Notes: generated by a model not told the origin, from the letters alone. A DNA stretch of 64,000 bases from Paenirhizobium naphthalenivorans (GCF_007992095.1 NZ_BJZP01000002.1:124001-188000); one strand, 5' to 3'. Positions 45,157 through 55,044 are shown, counted from the first letter of the stretch. Numbers and translations are program-made.

Positions 45157-45233
45157 GCATATCTTCCTGAACGAAGGCGCATGCTAGCCACCAAGGCGAC
45201 CTGCATTCAAATTTATAACGACAAATATTGCCA

Positions 45234-46190
45234 TCAATTAGATTGATGTTTCTGCGAATCCTCGAAGAGGTCGAGCCCCTCCATCATCGTGACGAACGCC
45301 TGCTCCGCCGGATTGAGCATGGCGTTGGGGTTAGAGATCAAGAAGACCTCGCTGACCGGCAGACTGTCATAGGGGGGCAATTGCCAGAGCTTGCCGGCAT
45401 CGACAAAGGGGCCGGCAAGATGGGCGGGCAACATGCCAACGCCGATATTGGCGGCGACCATGCGGATCACCTCCTCGACATGACTGGAAACCGCCCGCAC
45501 CTCCTGGCCGAAGGAGCCGATCGCGCGAACCGCCGTCACCGCATTCATGTGCTTGCCTCCCAGAACATCGGCGGTGAAGGCTATATAGGGGTCCCCGCGC
45601 AGGTCATTGAGCGATGCGCCCTCCACACCGAACAGACGGTGACCCCTTCCGCAATAGAGCGCATAGCGCTCGAGCTTGTAGGGAACCTTGGTGAGATGAT
45701 CGGGGATGATGCCATCGCAGATGCCGATGCTGGCAATCCCGCGTTCGACCGAGCTGATCACGTCCGCCGTTGTCTCAATCGTCACATTCATCGTGACCTT
45801 CGGATGGGCCGTGAAGAAACGGCTGGACCTTTCATCCCAGCCGGGATGGTGCACATGCGAAACGGCATGGACCGAGACATGGCCGGCGATATCGGCACCG
45901 GCCCCTTCCAGGGTATCGGGCAGACGGATCACAGCGGCGAATATATCGCGCGCCTGCCGATAGAGCCGTTCGCCAGCCTCGGTCATTTCAAACCGTCCGG
46001 GGCGGCGATCGATCAACCGGTGGCCGGCTGTCTCCTCGAGCCGCTTGAGCGCCATGGAAACGGCCGGCTGCTGCAACAACAGGCGACTGGCGGCGGCCGT
46101 GATCGAGCCCTCCTCCACCACCACGGCGAAGGTCCGCAGCAGGTTCCAGTCGAGATTGTGGGCGAAGCGTTCGAGCCGTTTGTTGGCCAT
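45234..46190 (-). CDS. LysR-family transcriptional regulator
   Basis: 318 residues. N-terminal helix-turn-helix (LLRTFAVVVEEGSITAAASR, LQQPAVSMALKRLEE) and a periplasmic-binding-like effector domain with SVERGIASIGICDGIIPDHL and VRMVAANIGVGMLPAHLAG-type core. ATG 46190 is favoured by GGGA 6 bases upstream; an ATG 6 bases earlier is the alternative. Divergent from the amino-acid binding protein gene and next to the DAO-family oxidase gene, so both are probable targets. Confidence 0.9.
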   Translation of the reverse strand: MANKRLERFAHNLDWNLLRTFAVVVEEGSITAAASRLLLQQPAVSMALKRLEETAGHRLIDRRPGRFEMTEAGERLYRQARDIFAAVIRLPDTLEGAGADIAGHVSVHAVSHVHHPGWDERSSRFFTAHPKVTMNVTIETTADVISSVERGIASIGICDGIIPDHLTKVPYKLERYALYCGRGHRLFGVEGASLNDLRGDPYIAFTADVLGGKHMNAVTAVRAIGSFGQEVRAVSSHVEEVIRMVAANIGVGMLPAHLAGPFVDAGKLWQLPPYDSLPVSEVFLISNPNAMLNPAEQAFVTMMEGLDLFEDSQKHQSN

Positions 46191-46228
46191 GGGCATCCCG
46201 TTGAAAGTCCGAGAGAGAATAAATCACG

Positions 46229-46257
46229 TTGATATTGACTATTGCAACTATCTATTT
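46229..46257 (+). promoter_or_regulatory. Candidate promoter for the amino-acid binding protein gene
   Basis: TTGATA (46229-46234), 17-base spacer, CTATTT (46252-46257). The spacer contains a near repeat TATTGAC/TATTGCA and ATA-TAT ends that could be part of a LysR operator. Confidence 0.35.
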
Positions 46258-46330
46258 CGCTGATGCCACGGCGCTGCATAGACTGGCCGGCAAGGCATCG
46301 CAACAGGTGTCAAAAACAAGGGGAACGACC

Positions 46331-47101
46331 ATGAAGAACACCATTCTGGCTCTGGCCTTCACCGCCCTCACCGCCTTTTCGGCACAGGCTGCCGACAAGC
46401 TGGTTATCGGCACCGAGGGCGCCTATCCACCCTTCAATTTCGTCGATTCGGCAGGTAAGGTCGGCGGTTTCGACGTCGAAATCGGCATGGCGCTCTGCGC
46501 CGAGATGAAGGTCGAGTGCGACGTCGTCACTCAGGACTGGGATGGCATCATCCCGGCATTGCAGGCCAAGAAATTCGATTTCATGATCGCCTCGATGTTC
46601 ATCACGCCGGAACGCGCCGAAAAGGTCGCGTTCACCAAGTCCTACTACAAGGCGCCGATGACCCATATCGCCCAGAAGGGGGCGAACATCACGGATTTCT
46701 CCAACGAGGGCCTGAAGGGCAAGGTGATCGGCGCGCAGTCGGGCACCACGCAGGCCGAATATGCCACCGCCACCTATCCTGACCTCGAGATCAAGCTCTA
46801 TCCGACCCAGGACGAGGTCAACATGGACATGATCAACGGTCGCCTCGACATCCAGATCGGCGACATGCTCCCGATGATGGACTGGCTGTCCAAGGGCGAC
46901 GGCGCCAAGTGCTGCGAACTGGTCGGCGCGCCGATCGCCGATCCCAAGTTCATCGGCGAAGGCGCCGGTATTGCGGTCCGCAAGGAAGACGCCGAGCTGC
47001 TGGGCAAGCTGAACGCGGCCATCGACGCGATCCGTGCCAACGGCAAATATGCCGAGATTAACAAAAAGTACTTCCCGATCGACATCTACGAAATGAAGTG
47101 A
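46331..47101 (+). CDS. Amino-acid ABC transporter substrate-binding protein
   Basis: 256 residues. Signal peptide (ILALAFTALTAFSAQA, cut before ADKL), then the polar-amino-acid family signature LVIGTEGAYPPFNFVDSAGK, GGFDVEIGMALCAEM, DWDGIIPALQAKKFDFMIAS and FGEGAGIAV-like IGEGAGIAVRKED. Resembles lysine/arginine/ornithine binding proteins. AAGGGGAACGACC precedes the ATG. No permease or ATPase gene adjoins it, so it must share a transporter encoded elsewhere or have another role such as chemosensing. Confidence 0.9.
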   Translation: MKNTILALAFTALTAFSAQAADKLVIGTEGAYPPFNFVDSAGKVGGFDVEIGMALCAEMKVECDVVTQDWDGIIPALQAKKFDFMIASMFITPERAEKVAFTKSYYKAPMTHIAQKGANITDFSNEGLKGKVIGAQSGTTQAEYATATYPDLEIKLYPTQDEVNMDMINGRLDIQIGDMLPMMDWLSKGDGAKCCELVGAPIADPKFIGEGAGIAVRKEDAELLGKLNAAIDAIRANGKYAEINKKYFPIDIYEMK

Positions 47102-47251
47102 TCGCCCGGCCTTGATCGGTCGAGATCATTCCCTCTCGCGGCCGGAGCTGCGAGGGGCTTCTCTCGTTGGACAGGTCAACCTGTATGTCGGCAACTGATT
47201 GCGGCCTGTTCCGCCCTTGCGGAAATCAGTCATGGTAGTCATAACGCCATT

Positions 47252-47971
47252 ATGACCGACAAAGCTCTTGGCCCGCACAAAGACGATTTCGCCCATGTCC
47301 GCGACTGGGTGTTCGATCTCGACAACACGCTCTACCCGCATCACATAAACCTCTTCGCCCAGATCGACCGCAATATGACCGCCTATGTGGCGCAACTGCT
47401 GCAGATGGACCCGGCCGAAGCAAAGGCCTTGCAGAAGAAATATTACCACGACCACGGCACGACGCTTGCCGGACTGATGCAGCATCACGGCGTCGACCCA
47501 AACGATTTCCTCGAGAAGGCCCACGCGATCGACTATTCGGCGCTCTTGCCCGACGATAACCTCGGAGCGGCGATCAAGGCACTGCCGGGCCGCAAGTTCA
47601 TCTTCACCAACGGCACCGTGGCACATGCCGAGGCTGCCGCCAGGGCGCTCGGCATTCTCGATCATTTCGACGATATCTTCGACATCGTTGCCGCCGATTA
47701 CCAGCCGAAACCGGCCGGCAGCACCTACGACAAATTCACCAGCCTCAACCGCATCGACACCCGCCAGGCGGCCATGTTCGAGGACCTGCCGCGCAATTTG
47801 ATGGTCCCGAAAACACTGGGAATGAAGACGGTCCTGCTGGTGCCTCGCAATCTCGGCGATGTCGTTCTGGAAAGCTGGGAACTGGCGGACAATAGCGATC
47901 CGGCAAGCATCGATTTCGTAACCGACGACCTTTCCGGCTTCCTCGGCCGTCTGATCGACGCAGCGGCTTGA
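47252..47971 (+). CDS. HAD-family pyrimidine 5'-nucleotidase
   Basis: 239 residues. HAD motifs: I VFDLDNTLYP with both nucleophile Asps, II FIFTNGTVAHA, III Lys in YQPKPAGSTYDKF, IV MFEDLPRNL. The SDT1/PPN-like subfamily dephosphorylates UMP or CMP, which would salvage pyrimidines. It precedes the dap genes by about 2 kb; synteny with dapD in rhizobia is from memory. Confidence 0.88.
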   Translation: MTDKALGPHKDDFAHVRDWVFDLDNTLYPHHINLFAQIDRNMTAYVAQLLQMDPAEAKALQKKYYHDHGTTLAGLMQHHGVDPNDFLEKAHAIDYSALLPDDNLGAAIKALPGRKFIFTNGTVAHAEAAARALGILDHFDDIFDIVAADYQPKPAGSTYDKFTSLNRIDTRQAAMFEDLPRNLMVPKTLGMKTVLLVPRNLGDVVLESWELADNSDPASIDFVTDDLSGFLGRLIDAAA

Positions 47972-48080
47972 CGGAATTCGAACATTACCAAAGCTTCACC
48001 CAGCTTACCGATGTTTAAGTAGGCTCTCGCCATGCCGCGTCCTAAATTCCTTTTATCAACAAGGATGAAAGGACACACCA

Positions 48081-48854
48081 ATGACCGGCAAGACCCTCAC
48101 GCTCGCGGCCCTGGTCGGCAGCCTCCTGATCGGCACTTCGGCAACAACGGTGCTCGCCCAGCAAGACATGGACCGTGGCCCTGGCGCGGCGATGTTCGTG
48201 CACATGTTACAGGAATTCGACACCAACAAGGATGGCAAGATTTCCAAGGACGAAGCCATCGCCGCGCGTGACAAGATGTTCGCGACCGTCGACGCCAACA
48301 ACGACGGCGTCCTGACACCCGGTGAGTTCCGCAAGCAACGCGAGGCGATGCGCGCCGCGCGTCAGGCGGAAATGCAAGCCAACGCGCCTGTCCAGAGCGG
48401 TCAGGGTCAGGGCAACGGCCCCGGCGCCGGCCAGGGACAAGGCCCGCAGGATGGCACAGGTCCGATGAATGCGGAGCCGCCACGTGATGCCACCGGAAAC
48501 CAGTTCGGCTGGAACCGGAACAGCGACCGCGGTCCGCGCGGTGATTGTGATGGTCCTCGGTACGGCATGGGGCGCGGCTGGGGCGATGACGATGGTCCGC
48601 GCCAGGGCAGGCACCACGGCATGCGCGACGACAATCGTGGCCCCGGCATGGAACGTGACGGTCCGAGGGGCGAACGCATGGGTGGCATGGGACCGCGCGG
48701 CATGATGCAGATGGCCGATACCGATGAAAACGGTCAGATCAGCAAGGACGAGGCTGCAGCTTTCGCCGACAAGATGTTCACGCAGATGGACACCAACAAG
48801 GACGGCGCAATCACTGCCGACGATCTGCCACAGCGCGGCTTGTGGGGCCGCTAA
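48081..48854 (+). CDS. Secreted EF-hand calcium-binding protein
   Basis: 257 residues. Signal peptide (LAALVGSLLIGTSATTVLAQ), then two pairs of EF-hand loops separated by a disordered linker. Loops: residues 47-58 (DTNKDGKISKDE), 71-82 (DANNDGVLTPGE), 213-224 (DTDENGQISKDE) and 237-248 (DTNKDGAITADD). The linker (about 100-205) is Gly/Gln/Arg/Met-rich with GQGQG and RGPG repeats. All ligand positions look intact, with Asp instead of Glu at position 12 of the last loop. Probably calcium-responsive in the periplasm or surface. ATG 48081 follows AAAGGACACACCA. Confidence 0.88.
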   Translation: MTGKTLTLAALVGSLLIGTSATTVLAQQDMDRGPGAAMFVHMLQEFDTNKDGKISKDEAIAARDKMFATVDANNDGVLTPGEFRKQREAMRAARQAEMQANAPVQSGQGQGNGPGAGQGQGPQDGTGPMNAEPPRDATGNQFGWNRNSDRGPRGDCDGPRYGMGRGWGDDDGPRQGRHHGMRDDNRGPGMERDGPRGERMGGMGPRGMMQMADTDENGQISKDEAAAFADKMFTQMDTNKDGAITADDLPQRGLWGR

Positions 48855-48878
48855 AGCTCAGAAAGCGTCAGAGACAGC

Positions 48879-48908
48879 AAGGCCCGCGGCACCGTCGCGG
48901 GCCTTTTT
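48879..48908 (+). terminator. Intrinsic terminator after the EF-hand gene
   Basis: Perfect 10-base-pair stem AAGGCCCGCG / CGCGGGCCTT (48879-48888 and 48896-48905) with a 7-base loop, running straight into TTTTT. Confidence 0.88.
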
Positions 48909-48911
48909 CAT

Positions 48912-49772
48912 TCAGTGCTCGTAGTGGTCGGCGATGATCTTCCAGGCCTGATCCGCCGTTTCGACGAAATGCAGCAATTGCACATCTTCGGGGGCGATGG
49001 TGCCGAATTCCGCCAGCGCCTCAAAATCGATGATGCGCCGCCAGAACGCCTCGCCGAACAGGATCAACGGGATCGGCGCCATGCGCTTGGTCTGGATCAG
49101 CGTTACCGATTCAAACAGTTCGTCGAGCGTGCCGAAACCGCCTGGAAAGATGACGATCGCCTTCGCTCGCATCAGGAAATGCATCTTGCGAATGGCGAAA
49201 TAGTGAAAGTTAAAGCTGAGCTCTGGCGTGACGAAGGGGTTCGGCGCCTGCTCGTGCGGTAAGACGATATTGAGGCCAATAGTCGGCGCACCGGCTTCGG
49301 CAGCACCGCGGTTGCCGGCCTCCATCACGCCCGGACCGCCACCTGTCGCCACGACATATTCGTGATGATCGTGGGTGGCCGCATACTCGGCGCAGAGCCG
49401 GGCGAATTTGCGCGCCTCCTCATAGTAGACGGAGGCGGCCATGAGGTTGGCGCGCTGCGTCTCGTTGCGTGCCGCCCAGGCATCCTTTCCGGGAGCGGGA
49501 ATCCGCGCGCCGCCGAACATGACGACGGTCGATTTTATACCGCGCTCGGTCAGCATCAAATCGGCCTTCAGCAGTTCCAACTGCAGCCGCACCGGGCGCA
49601 GCTCCTCGCGCATCATGAAATCGTCGTCGGCATAGGCGAGTCGATAGGACGGCGATTCCGACTGCGGCGTGCGAGGCACTTCGGCGGCACGCCTGCGATC
49701 GGTCTGGCTGTCCTTGAGTGCGCCCCAAGACCCGCCCTTTCTGCGTTCCCGACCGTTGGATGATTTTGCCAT
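48912..49772 (-). CDS. LOG-family (TIGR00730) protein
   Basis: 286 residues. Rossmann-like lysine-decarboxylase-related family with PGGFGTLDELFE (the PGGxGTxxE phosphoribohydrolase signature) and VVATGGGPGVMEAGNRGAAE. Relatives release cytokinin-type bases or AMP from nucleotides (LOG activity); the bacterial role is often nucleotide 5'-monophosphate hydrolysis. An N-terminal basic extension of about 50 residues (SNGRERRKGGSWG) is unusual. ATG 49772 follows GAAAGG; the longer frame starts 135 bases earlier without support. Convergent with the EF-hand gene, divergent from dapD. Confidence 0.88.
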   Translation of the reverse strand: MAKSSNGRERRKGGSWGALKDSQTDRRRAAEVPRTPQSESPSYRLAYADDDFMMREELRPVRLQLELLKADLMLTERGIKSTVVMFGGARIPAPGKDAWAARNETQRANLMAASVYYEEARKFARLCAEYAATHDHHEYVVATGGGPGVMEAGNRGAAEAGAPTIGLNIVLPHEQAPNPFVTPELSFNFHYFAIRKMHFLMRAKAIVIFPGGFGTLDELFESVTLIQTKRMAPIPLILFGEAFWRRIIDFEALAEFGTIAPEDVQLLHFVETADQAWKIIADHYEH

Positions 49773-49926
49773 ATGCCATGCCTTTCTTTGCCGCGATCGG
49801 ACGGGCCGAATGCGCCTGCGGCTGTTTTCAACCCCGGACGAATGCGCTAGAGCAGTCTCCAGTTTCCGATTGCAAATGCGGATATCGTCCGGTTCAACGA
49901 TAGACAACGAAGTTTAAGGATTTCAG

Positions 49927-50784
49927 ATGAACGCCACGGATCTCAGCGCCCTCGAACACGTCATCGAAGCGGCTTTCGAAGACCGCGATATGGTCACGGC
50001 CACGACACGCGGAGAAATCCGCGATGCGGTCGAAACGGCACTCAACCTGCTCGACAGCGGCAAGGCGCGCGTCGCGTCGCGCGGCGACGACGGCAATTGG
50101 ACCGTGCATCAGTGGTTGAAGAAGGCGGTGCTCCTGTCCTTCCGTCTCAACGCGATGGAAGTGGTCAGCGGCGGTCCGGGCGGTTCGACATGGTGGGACA
50201 AGGTTCCCTCCAAGTTCGACGGCTGGAGCACCAATGAATTCGAGCGCGCCGGGTTCCGCGCCGTGCCGAACGCGGTCGTCCGCCGCTCGGCCTTTATCGC
50301 CCCGAACGCGATCCTCATGCCCTCCTTCGTCAACCTCGGCGCCTATGTCGGCGAAGGCACAATGGTCGACACCTGGGCGACCGTTGGCTCCTGCGCCCAG
50401 ATCGGCAAGCACGTCCACCTGTCCGGCGGTGTCGGCATCGGCGGCGTTCTGGAGCCGATGCAGGCCGGCCCGACCATCATCGAGGACAATTGCTTCATCG
50501 GCGCGCGCTCGGAGGTGGTCGAGGGCTGCATCATCCGCGAAGGTTCCGTGCTCGGCATGGGCGTGTTCATCGGCAAGTCGACCAAGATCGTCGACCGCGC
50601 TACCGGCGAGATTTCCTATGGCGAGGTCCCACCCTACTCCGTCGTCGTTGCCGGCTCTCTCGCCTCAGACAAAACGATGGGTAACGGCCAGCCGGCTCCC
50701 AATCTCTACTGCGCGGTGATCGTCAAGCGCGTCGACGCACAGACCCGCTCGAAAACCGGCATCAACGAGCTTCTCCGGGACTGA
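49927..50784 (+). CDS. dapD: 2,3,4,5-tetrahydropyridine-2,6-dicarboxylate N-succinyltransferase
   Basis: 285 residues; succinylates tetrahydrodipicolinate in lysine and peptidoglycan-precursor synthesis. N-terminal helical domain ([19 protein letters not shown]), then a left-handed beta-helix of hexapeptide repeats from about residue 100 ([58 protein letters not shown]). Length matches the family (274-285). The dapE gene follows 495 bases later with a DUF805 gene between. Confidence 0.96.
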   Translation: MNATDLSALEHVIEAAFEDRDMVTATTRGEIRDAVETALNLLDSGKARVASRGDDGNWTVHQWLKKAVLLSFRLNAMEVVSGGPGGSTWWDKVPSKFDGWSTNEFERAGFRAVPNAVVRRSAFIAPNAILMPSFVNLGAYVGEGTMVDTWATVGSCAQIGKHVHLSGGVGIGGVLEPMQAGPTIIEDNCFIGARSEVVEGCIIREGSVLGMGVFIGKSTKIVDRATGEISYGEVPPYSVVVAGSLASDKTMGNGQPAPNLYCAVIVKRVDAQTRSKTGINELLRD

Positions 50785-50789
50785 CCTGG

Positions 50790-51173
50790 ATGCAAGCGCC
50801 CACCCGGCGGCCGACCGTCAACTGGCTACTCTTCAGCCCTTCCGGTCGCGCCGGACGGCAAGTGTTCATCCTCGGCTGGCTGTTTTGGCTGGCGATCAAC
50901 AGCTATACTGTCGCCTCGCTTGCCCTCCATCAGGAGGACGAAGAGCTGTTCCGTTTCTTCAGCCTGTTGTTCTTCGCCGGTCTCGCGGCCTCGTCTGCCT
51001 CAACTATCATGCTCAGCATCAAGCGGCTGCATGACATGGGTCTTCCGGGCCTGCTGGTCTTCGTCCTGTTCATCCCGGCCGTTTCCTTGGTCATGCTCTT
51101 TGTGCTGTGTCTCTGGCCATCCCAGTCAGGTGCCAACTCGTATGGGCCCGCACCCGACTGGCCGCAGACCTGA
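50790..51173 (+). CDS. DUF805 family membrane protein
   Basis: 127 residues with the DUF805 core: [20 protein letters not shown], then [20 protein letters not shown], and the C-terminal [12 protein letters not shown] tail. Three to four membrane helices. Starts 5 bases after dapD, so it is in the dapD operon. Function unknown. The first helix motif is less like canonical DUF805 than that of the copy at 17062. Confidence 0.85.
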   Translation: MQAPTRRPTVNWLLFSPSGRAGRQVFILGWLFWLAINSYTVASLALHQEDEELFRFFSLLFFAGLAASSASTIMLSIKRLHDMGLPGLLVFVLFIPAVSLVMLFVLCLWPSQSGANSYGPAPDWPQT

Positions 51174-51279
51174 TCCCTCCCGCCACGTGACAGGTGCCGG
51201 CCGATCGGCTAAACCTGCACCACCCCAGACGGTCACGGCAGCGCCAAAAACTGCCGGACCTCATTCAGTGTCCGAGACC

Positions 51280-52473
51280 ATGAACAGCACCAATCCCGCC
51301 GACGTCCTTCAGGCCCTCATCCGCTGCCCATCCGTGACGCCCGCCGAAGGCGGCGCGCTCACCGCGCTTCAGGCGCTTGTCGAACCGCTCGGCTTTAAGG
51401 TCGAACGGGTCACCATGCACGAGTCCGGCACGCCGGACATCGAGAACCTATATGCCCGGATCGGCGACAGCGGACCGCACCTGATGTTCGCCGGTCATAC
51501 CGATGTAGTTCCGGTCGGCAATGAAGCAGACTGGAGCCACCCGCCCTTCGCGGCGGAGATCGCAAACGGCATGCTCTTTGGTCGCGGTGCGGTGGACATG
51601 AAGGGTGGGATTGCCTGCTTCATCGCCGCGATGGCTCGACTGGTCGAGGAAAAGGGAGCACCGAAAGGTTCCGTTTCCCTGCTGATCACCGGAGACGAAG
51701 AGGGACCGGCCGTCAACGGCACGGTCAAGCTGCTCGAATGGGCAAAGGCAAAGGGCGAACACTGGGACGCCTGCCTGGTCGGCGAGCCGACCAATCCGGA
51801 CAAGCTCGGCGACATGATCAAGATCGGCCGGCGCGGCTCGATCTCGGCGACAGTCACCGTGCGCGGCGTGCAGGGCCATGCGGCCTATCCGCACCTCGCC
51901 GACAACCCGGTACGCGGCGCCGTCCGCCTTTCCGACGCGCTGATGCACCCACCCTTCGACCATGGCACGGATAATTTCCAGCCGTCCAACCTAGAGGTCA
52001 CTTCGATTGATGTCGGCAATCCGGCGACCAACGTCATTCCGGCTGCGGCAAATTTCAAATTCAATATCCGTTTCAACGATCTGTGGTCGGCGGAAAGCGT
52101 GCAGGCCGAGATCCTGCATCGACTGGACACAGCTGCAGCGGAAAGCCATCTACGGCCCGGTCGCGAACCTATCGCCTACGACATCGTCTGGTCGGAACGG
52201 CCAAGCCACGTCTTCCTCACCCGCAACAACGCACTGATCGACTCCCTGTCGGGCGCCATCGCGACCGTGACGGGCGCCACACCGCAGCTGTCGACCACCG
52301 GCGGCACCTCGGACGCGCGTTTTATCAAGGACTATTGTCCGGTCGTGGAATTCGGCCTGGTCGGCCAGACCATGCACATGGTCGACGAAAGGGTTTCTGT
52401 CGAGGATCTGGAAACGCTGACCCGGATCTACAAGACCTTCATCGAACAGTGGTTTGCGAATGCCGACGCTTAA
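51280..52473 (+). CDS. dapE: Succinyl-diaminopimelate desuccinylase
   Basis: 397 residues; Zn-dependent hydrolase that removes succinate from N-succinyl-diaminopimelate. Metal-site motifs [45 protein letters not shown] and the C-terminal [14 protein letters not shown] with [14 protein letters not shown]. The ATG at 51280 matches family length; the frame continues upstream without signals. Third gene of the dap operon; its end overlaps the next gene. Confidence 0.95.
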   Translation: MNSTNPADVLQALIRCPSVTPAEGGALTALQALVEPLGFKVERVTMHESGTPDIENLYARIGDSGPHLMFAGHTDVVPVGNEADWSHPPFAAEIANGMLFGRGAVDMKGGIACFIAAMARLVEEKGAPKGSVSLLITGDEEGPAVNGTVKLLEWAKAKGEHWDACLVGEPTNPDKLGDMIKIGRRGSISATVTVRGVQGHAAYPHLADNPVRGAVRLSDALMHPPFDHGTDNFQPSNLEVTSIDVGNPATNVIPAAANFKFNIRFNDLWSAESVQAEILHRLDTAAAESHLRPGREPIAYDIVWSERPSHVFLTRNNALIDSLSGAIATVTGATPQLSTTGGTSDARFIKDYCPVVEFGLVGQTMHMVDERVSVEDLETLTRIYKTFIEQWFANADA

Positions 52474-53056
52474 AGAGGTCGAGATCTATCTCACCGGCCT
52501 TTGGTTATTGTTTAAACAGGATCCGAAAGGCCTCGCCCATCTCGATTTCTCCGATAGGGGCGCATTGCGCTCCTTCTGGGCGGCATTCTTCGCCCTGCCG
52601 ACGATGCTTCTCACCTTTGCTTGGTGGCGCGAACTCTATCTCCAGATCCTGCCCGAGGGTACGCAGATTGGCTTCCTGTTCTTCTTCCGCCTTGGATTGG
52701 TCGAGATCGCCAACTGGATCGTCCCGCTGGTTCTCGTCGGACTGGTGTGCTGGATGGTTGGGATCGGCGCACGGTTTTCCGCCATCGTGGTCATTGCCAA
52801 CTGGCTGACCTTGCCGGTCTCCTATGCCTACGCCGTCGTTCTGCTCGTGATGATGCTCATGCCTGGGCTGGCCGGGCTCGCCGTCCTGTTGTCCTTTGCG
52901 CTGGCCCTAGCGCTGGTCATCGCGCTGTTCCGCATCCTGCGCATGGTGCTTGGCGGCCACAGTCTGACCATCGCGACAGTCGCGATGGTACTGCTCGTTC
53001 CGACGATGATCCTCTCGGAAGTGCTAGAACGGTATCTCGGCGTCTATCCGGGCTGA
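52460..53056 (+). CDS. Conserved membrane protein downstream of dapE
   Basis: 198 residues with four to five membrane helices ([80 protein letters not shown]). It overlaps the dapE stop by 14 bases, so it is translated from the same message. No recognised family beyond a general Yip1-like appearance. Probably Rhizobiales-specific. Confidence 0.8.
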   Translation: MPTLKEVEIYLTGLWLLFKQDPKGLAHLDFSDRGALRSFWAAFFALPTMLLTFAWWRELYLQILPEGTQIGFLFFFRLGLVEIANWIVPLVLVGLVCWMVGIGARFSAIVVIANWLTLPVSYAYAVVLLVMMLMPGLAGLAVLLSFALALALVIALFRILRMVLGGHSLTIATVAMVLLVPTMILSEVLERYLGVYPG

Positions 53057-53061
53057 AAGTC

Positions 53062-53784
53062 TCAGATCGAGCGCTGGTTGACCCGCTTCGACAATTCCAC
53101 CGCCGTCTCAACGCGCTCGGAATAGCGTTCGACAAGATAGTCGGAGCGCTCACGCAAAAGCAGCGTGAATTTGACCAGTTCCTCCATCACGTCGACGACA
53201 CGGTCGTAGTAGGACGAGGGTCTCATTCGTCCCGCCTCATCGAACTCACTGAAGGCTTTCGGCACGGAAGACTGGTTTGGGATAGTGAACATCCGCATCC
53301 AGCGGCCGAGCACGCGCATCTGATTGACGGTGTTGAAGCTCTGCGAGCCGCCGCAGACCTGCATCACAGCAAGGGTGCGTCCCTGCGTCGGACGAATCGC
53401 CCCCATAGACAGTGGCAGCCAGTCGATCTGCGTCTTCATCGCTCCGGACATGGAGCCATGGCGTTCGGGCGAGCACCAGACCTGGCCTTCCGACCAGAGC
53501 GACAGGTCACGCAGTTCCTGCACCTTCGGATGGGCCGCCTCGACCTCGTCGGCGAGTGGCAAGCCATGCGGATCGAAGATGCGGACCTCGGCGCCATAAC
53601 GGCGCAGAATGCGAGCCGCCTCCTCCGTCAGCAAACGGGAAAAGGAGCGCTCCCGCAGAGAGCCGTAGAGCATCAGGATGCGCGGCGGATGGATCATGCG
53701 CTCGGGCTGAAAGAGACGCGCCTCGTCAACCAGGCGAAACTGGCTGTCGTCGATGTTCGGGGTATCGGTGTCCTCGACGCTCAT
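53062..53784 (-). CDS. arsH: ArsH, NADPH-dependent FMN oxidoreductase
   Basis: 240 residues. FMN-binding flavodoxin-like fold: [20 protein letters not shown] (phosphate loop), [40 protein letters not shown]. ArsH proteins oxidise trivalent organoarsenicals or reduce quinones. Its ATG overlaps the arsC stop as ATGA, so the two form an operon. No arsB/acr3 efflux gene is nearby. Confidence 0.93.
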   Translation of the reverse strand: MSVEDTDTPNIDDSQFRLVDEARLFQPERMIHPPRILMLYGSLRERSFSRLLTEEAARILRRYGAEVRIFDPHGLPLADEVEAAHPKVQELRDLSLWSEGQVWCSPERHGSMSGAMKTQIDWLPLSMGAIRPTQGRTLAVMQVCGGSQSFNTVNQMRVLGRWMRMFTIPNQSSVPKAFSEFDEAGRMRPSSYYDRVVDVMEELVKFTLLLRERSDYLVERYSERVETAVELSKRVNQRSI

Positions 53785-54194
53785 TCGGCAGTGCCGCCCG
53801 CCTTTACGACATCCCCGTCTTCTTTGGTGAAGACGCTTACCGGATTGTCCAGAATGTCCAGCACCGCTTCCGAGGGACGGCACAGCCGCGTACCCTTGTC
53901 CGTCTCCACGATCGGTCGATTAATCAGGATGGGGTGGGCCATCATCGCGTCGATCAGCCGGTCGTCGGAGAGGTTCTTGTCATCCAGGCCGAGCTCTTCG
54001 TAGGGCGTGCCCTTCTTGCGCAGCAGTTCACGTGCCGAAATACCCATCTTGCCGATCAGTTCGACCAGCCGCTCGCGGCTCGGCGGGGTCTTCAGATATT
54101 CGACCACGACCGGATCCTCGCCCGATTGGCGGATCATTGCGAGCGTGTTGCGGGACGTGCCGCAGGCGGGATTGTGATAAATGGTGACAGCCAC
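53781..54194 (-). CDS. arsC: Arsenate reductase (glutaredoxin-dependent, ArsC)
   Basis: 137 residues. [20 protein letters not shown] holds the catalytic Cys and Arg of the E. coli R773-type ArsC, with [12 protein letters not shown] and [21 protein letters not shown] also conserved. The start is a GTG 10 bases past a large palindrome and with GGAG six bases upstream; the longer frame would read through the operator. Confidence 0.93.
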   Translation of the reverse strand: MAVTIYHNPACGTSRNTLAMIRQSGEDPVVVEYLKTPPSRERLVELIGKMGISARELLRKKGTPYEELGLDDKNLSDDRLIDAMMAHPILINRPIVETDKGTRLCRPSEAVLDILDNPVSVFTKEDGDVVKAGGTAE

Positions 54195-54204
54195 AGAACT
54201 CTCC

Positions 54205-54228
54205 ACATTTCTAGATTTCTTGAAATGT
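54205..54228 (-). promoter_or_regulatory. ArsR-type operator in the arsC-arsH leader
   Basis: A 24-base near-perfect palindrome (20 of 24 bases symmetric) with 7-base arms ACATTTC / GAAATGT, sitting just in front of the ribosome binding site. Its heptad layout resembles ArsR sites in proteobacteria. The repressor gene is not adjacent, so control must come from an ArsR encoded elsewhere. Confidence 0.6.
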
Positions 54229-54256
54229 GGATATGTTATTTCACTGCGGCTGGCAA
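54228..54256 (-). promoter_or_regulatory. Candidate promoter for arsC-arsH
   Basis: TTGCCA (54256-54251), 17-base spacer, TATCCA (54233-54228) on the minus strand. The -10 directly precedes the palindrome, so bound repressor would cover the start site. Confidence 0.4.
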
Positions 54257-54282
54257 GTGCCACTCAAGCGACGAAACCATCC

Positions 54283-55044
54283 TCAGCCTTGCTCGTCACC
54301 GGGGTAATCCACCCGCATGAAGAACAAACCTTGCGGCGGCGCTACCGGACCGCAAGCCGTGCGGGCGCGCGCCTCCAGAGCGGACTGCACCTCGTCCGGT
54401 GTCATCTTGCCTTCGCCGGCGAGCTTCAGCGTGCCGGCAAAGGAGCGGATCTGGTTGTGCAGGAAGCTCTGAGCCGTGGCACGGATTTCGATCAGGTCGC
54501 CGGTTCTCGACACGTCCAGCCGGTCGAGAGTTCGCATCGGGCTCTTGGCCTGACAATGGACTGAACGGAAGGTGGTGAAGTCATGGTGGCCAACCAGCCG
54601 CTGCGCGGCAGCGTGCATGACCTCGTGATCGAGTGGCTTTGACACCCACCAGGCACGTTCGGCTTCCAGCGCAAGGCGCGCCGGCCGGGTGATGATCCGG
54701 TAGAGATAGTGCCGGCGGATGGCGGAAAAGCGGGCGTCGAAGCTCTCAGCGACGGCTTGTACGTCCAAAACCGCGACGCGCTCTCCCGCGAGCGCCAGAT
54801 GGGCGTTCAGCGCGTTGCGGAGCTTGTGGGGGATCCAGTCGCGGGAAAGATCGACATGGGTTACCTGTCCCTTGGCGTGCACGCCGGAATCGGTGCGCCC
54901 GGCCCCTCGTATCGACACGGTCTCGCCGGTCAGAGACAGGACGGCATTTTCCAAGGCACCCTGTACCGAGGCTCCATTGGTCTGGCGCTGCCAGCCGACA
55001 TAGGGCGAACCGTCATATTCGACGGTCATGCGGAAACGCGGCAT
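54283..55044 (-). CDS. truA: tRNA pseudouridine synthase A
   Basis: 253 residues; makes pseudouridine 38-40 in the tRNA anticodon arm. The catalytic Asp is in [36 protein letters not shown] and [20 protein letters not shown] are the usual later motifs. Its ATG shares one base with the fmt stop (TGATG). Confidence 0.95.
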   Translation of the reverse strand: MPRFRMTVEYDGSPYVGWQRQTNGASVQGALENAVLSLTGETVSIRGAGRTDSGVHAKGQVTHVDLSRDWIPHKLRNALNAHLALAGERVAVLDVQAVAESFDARFSAIRRHYLYRIITRPARLALEAERAWWVSKPLDHEVMHAAAQRLVGHHDFTTFRSVHCQAKSPMRTLDRLDVSRTGDLIEIRATAQSFLHNQIRSFAGTLKLAGEGKMTPDEVQSALEARARTACGPVAPPQGLFFMRVDYPGDEQG

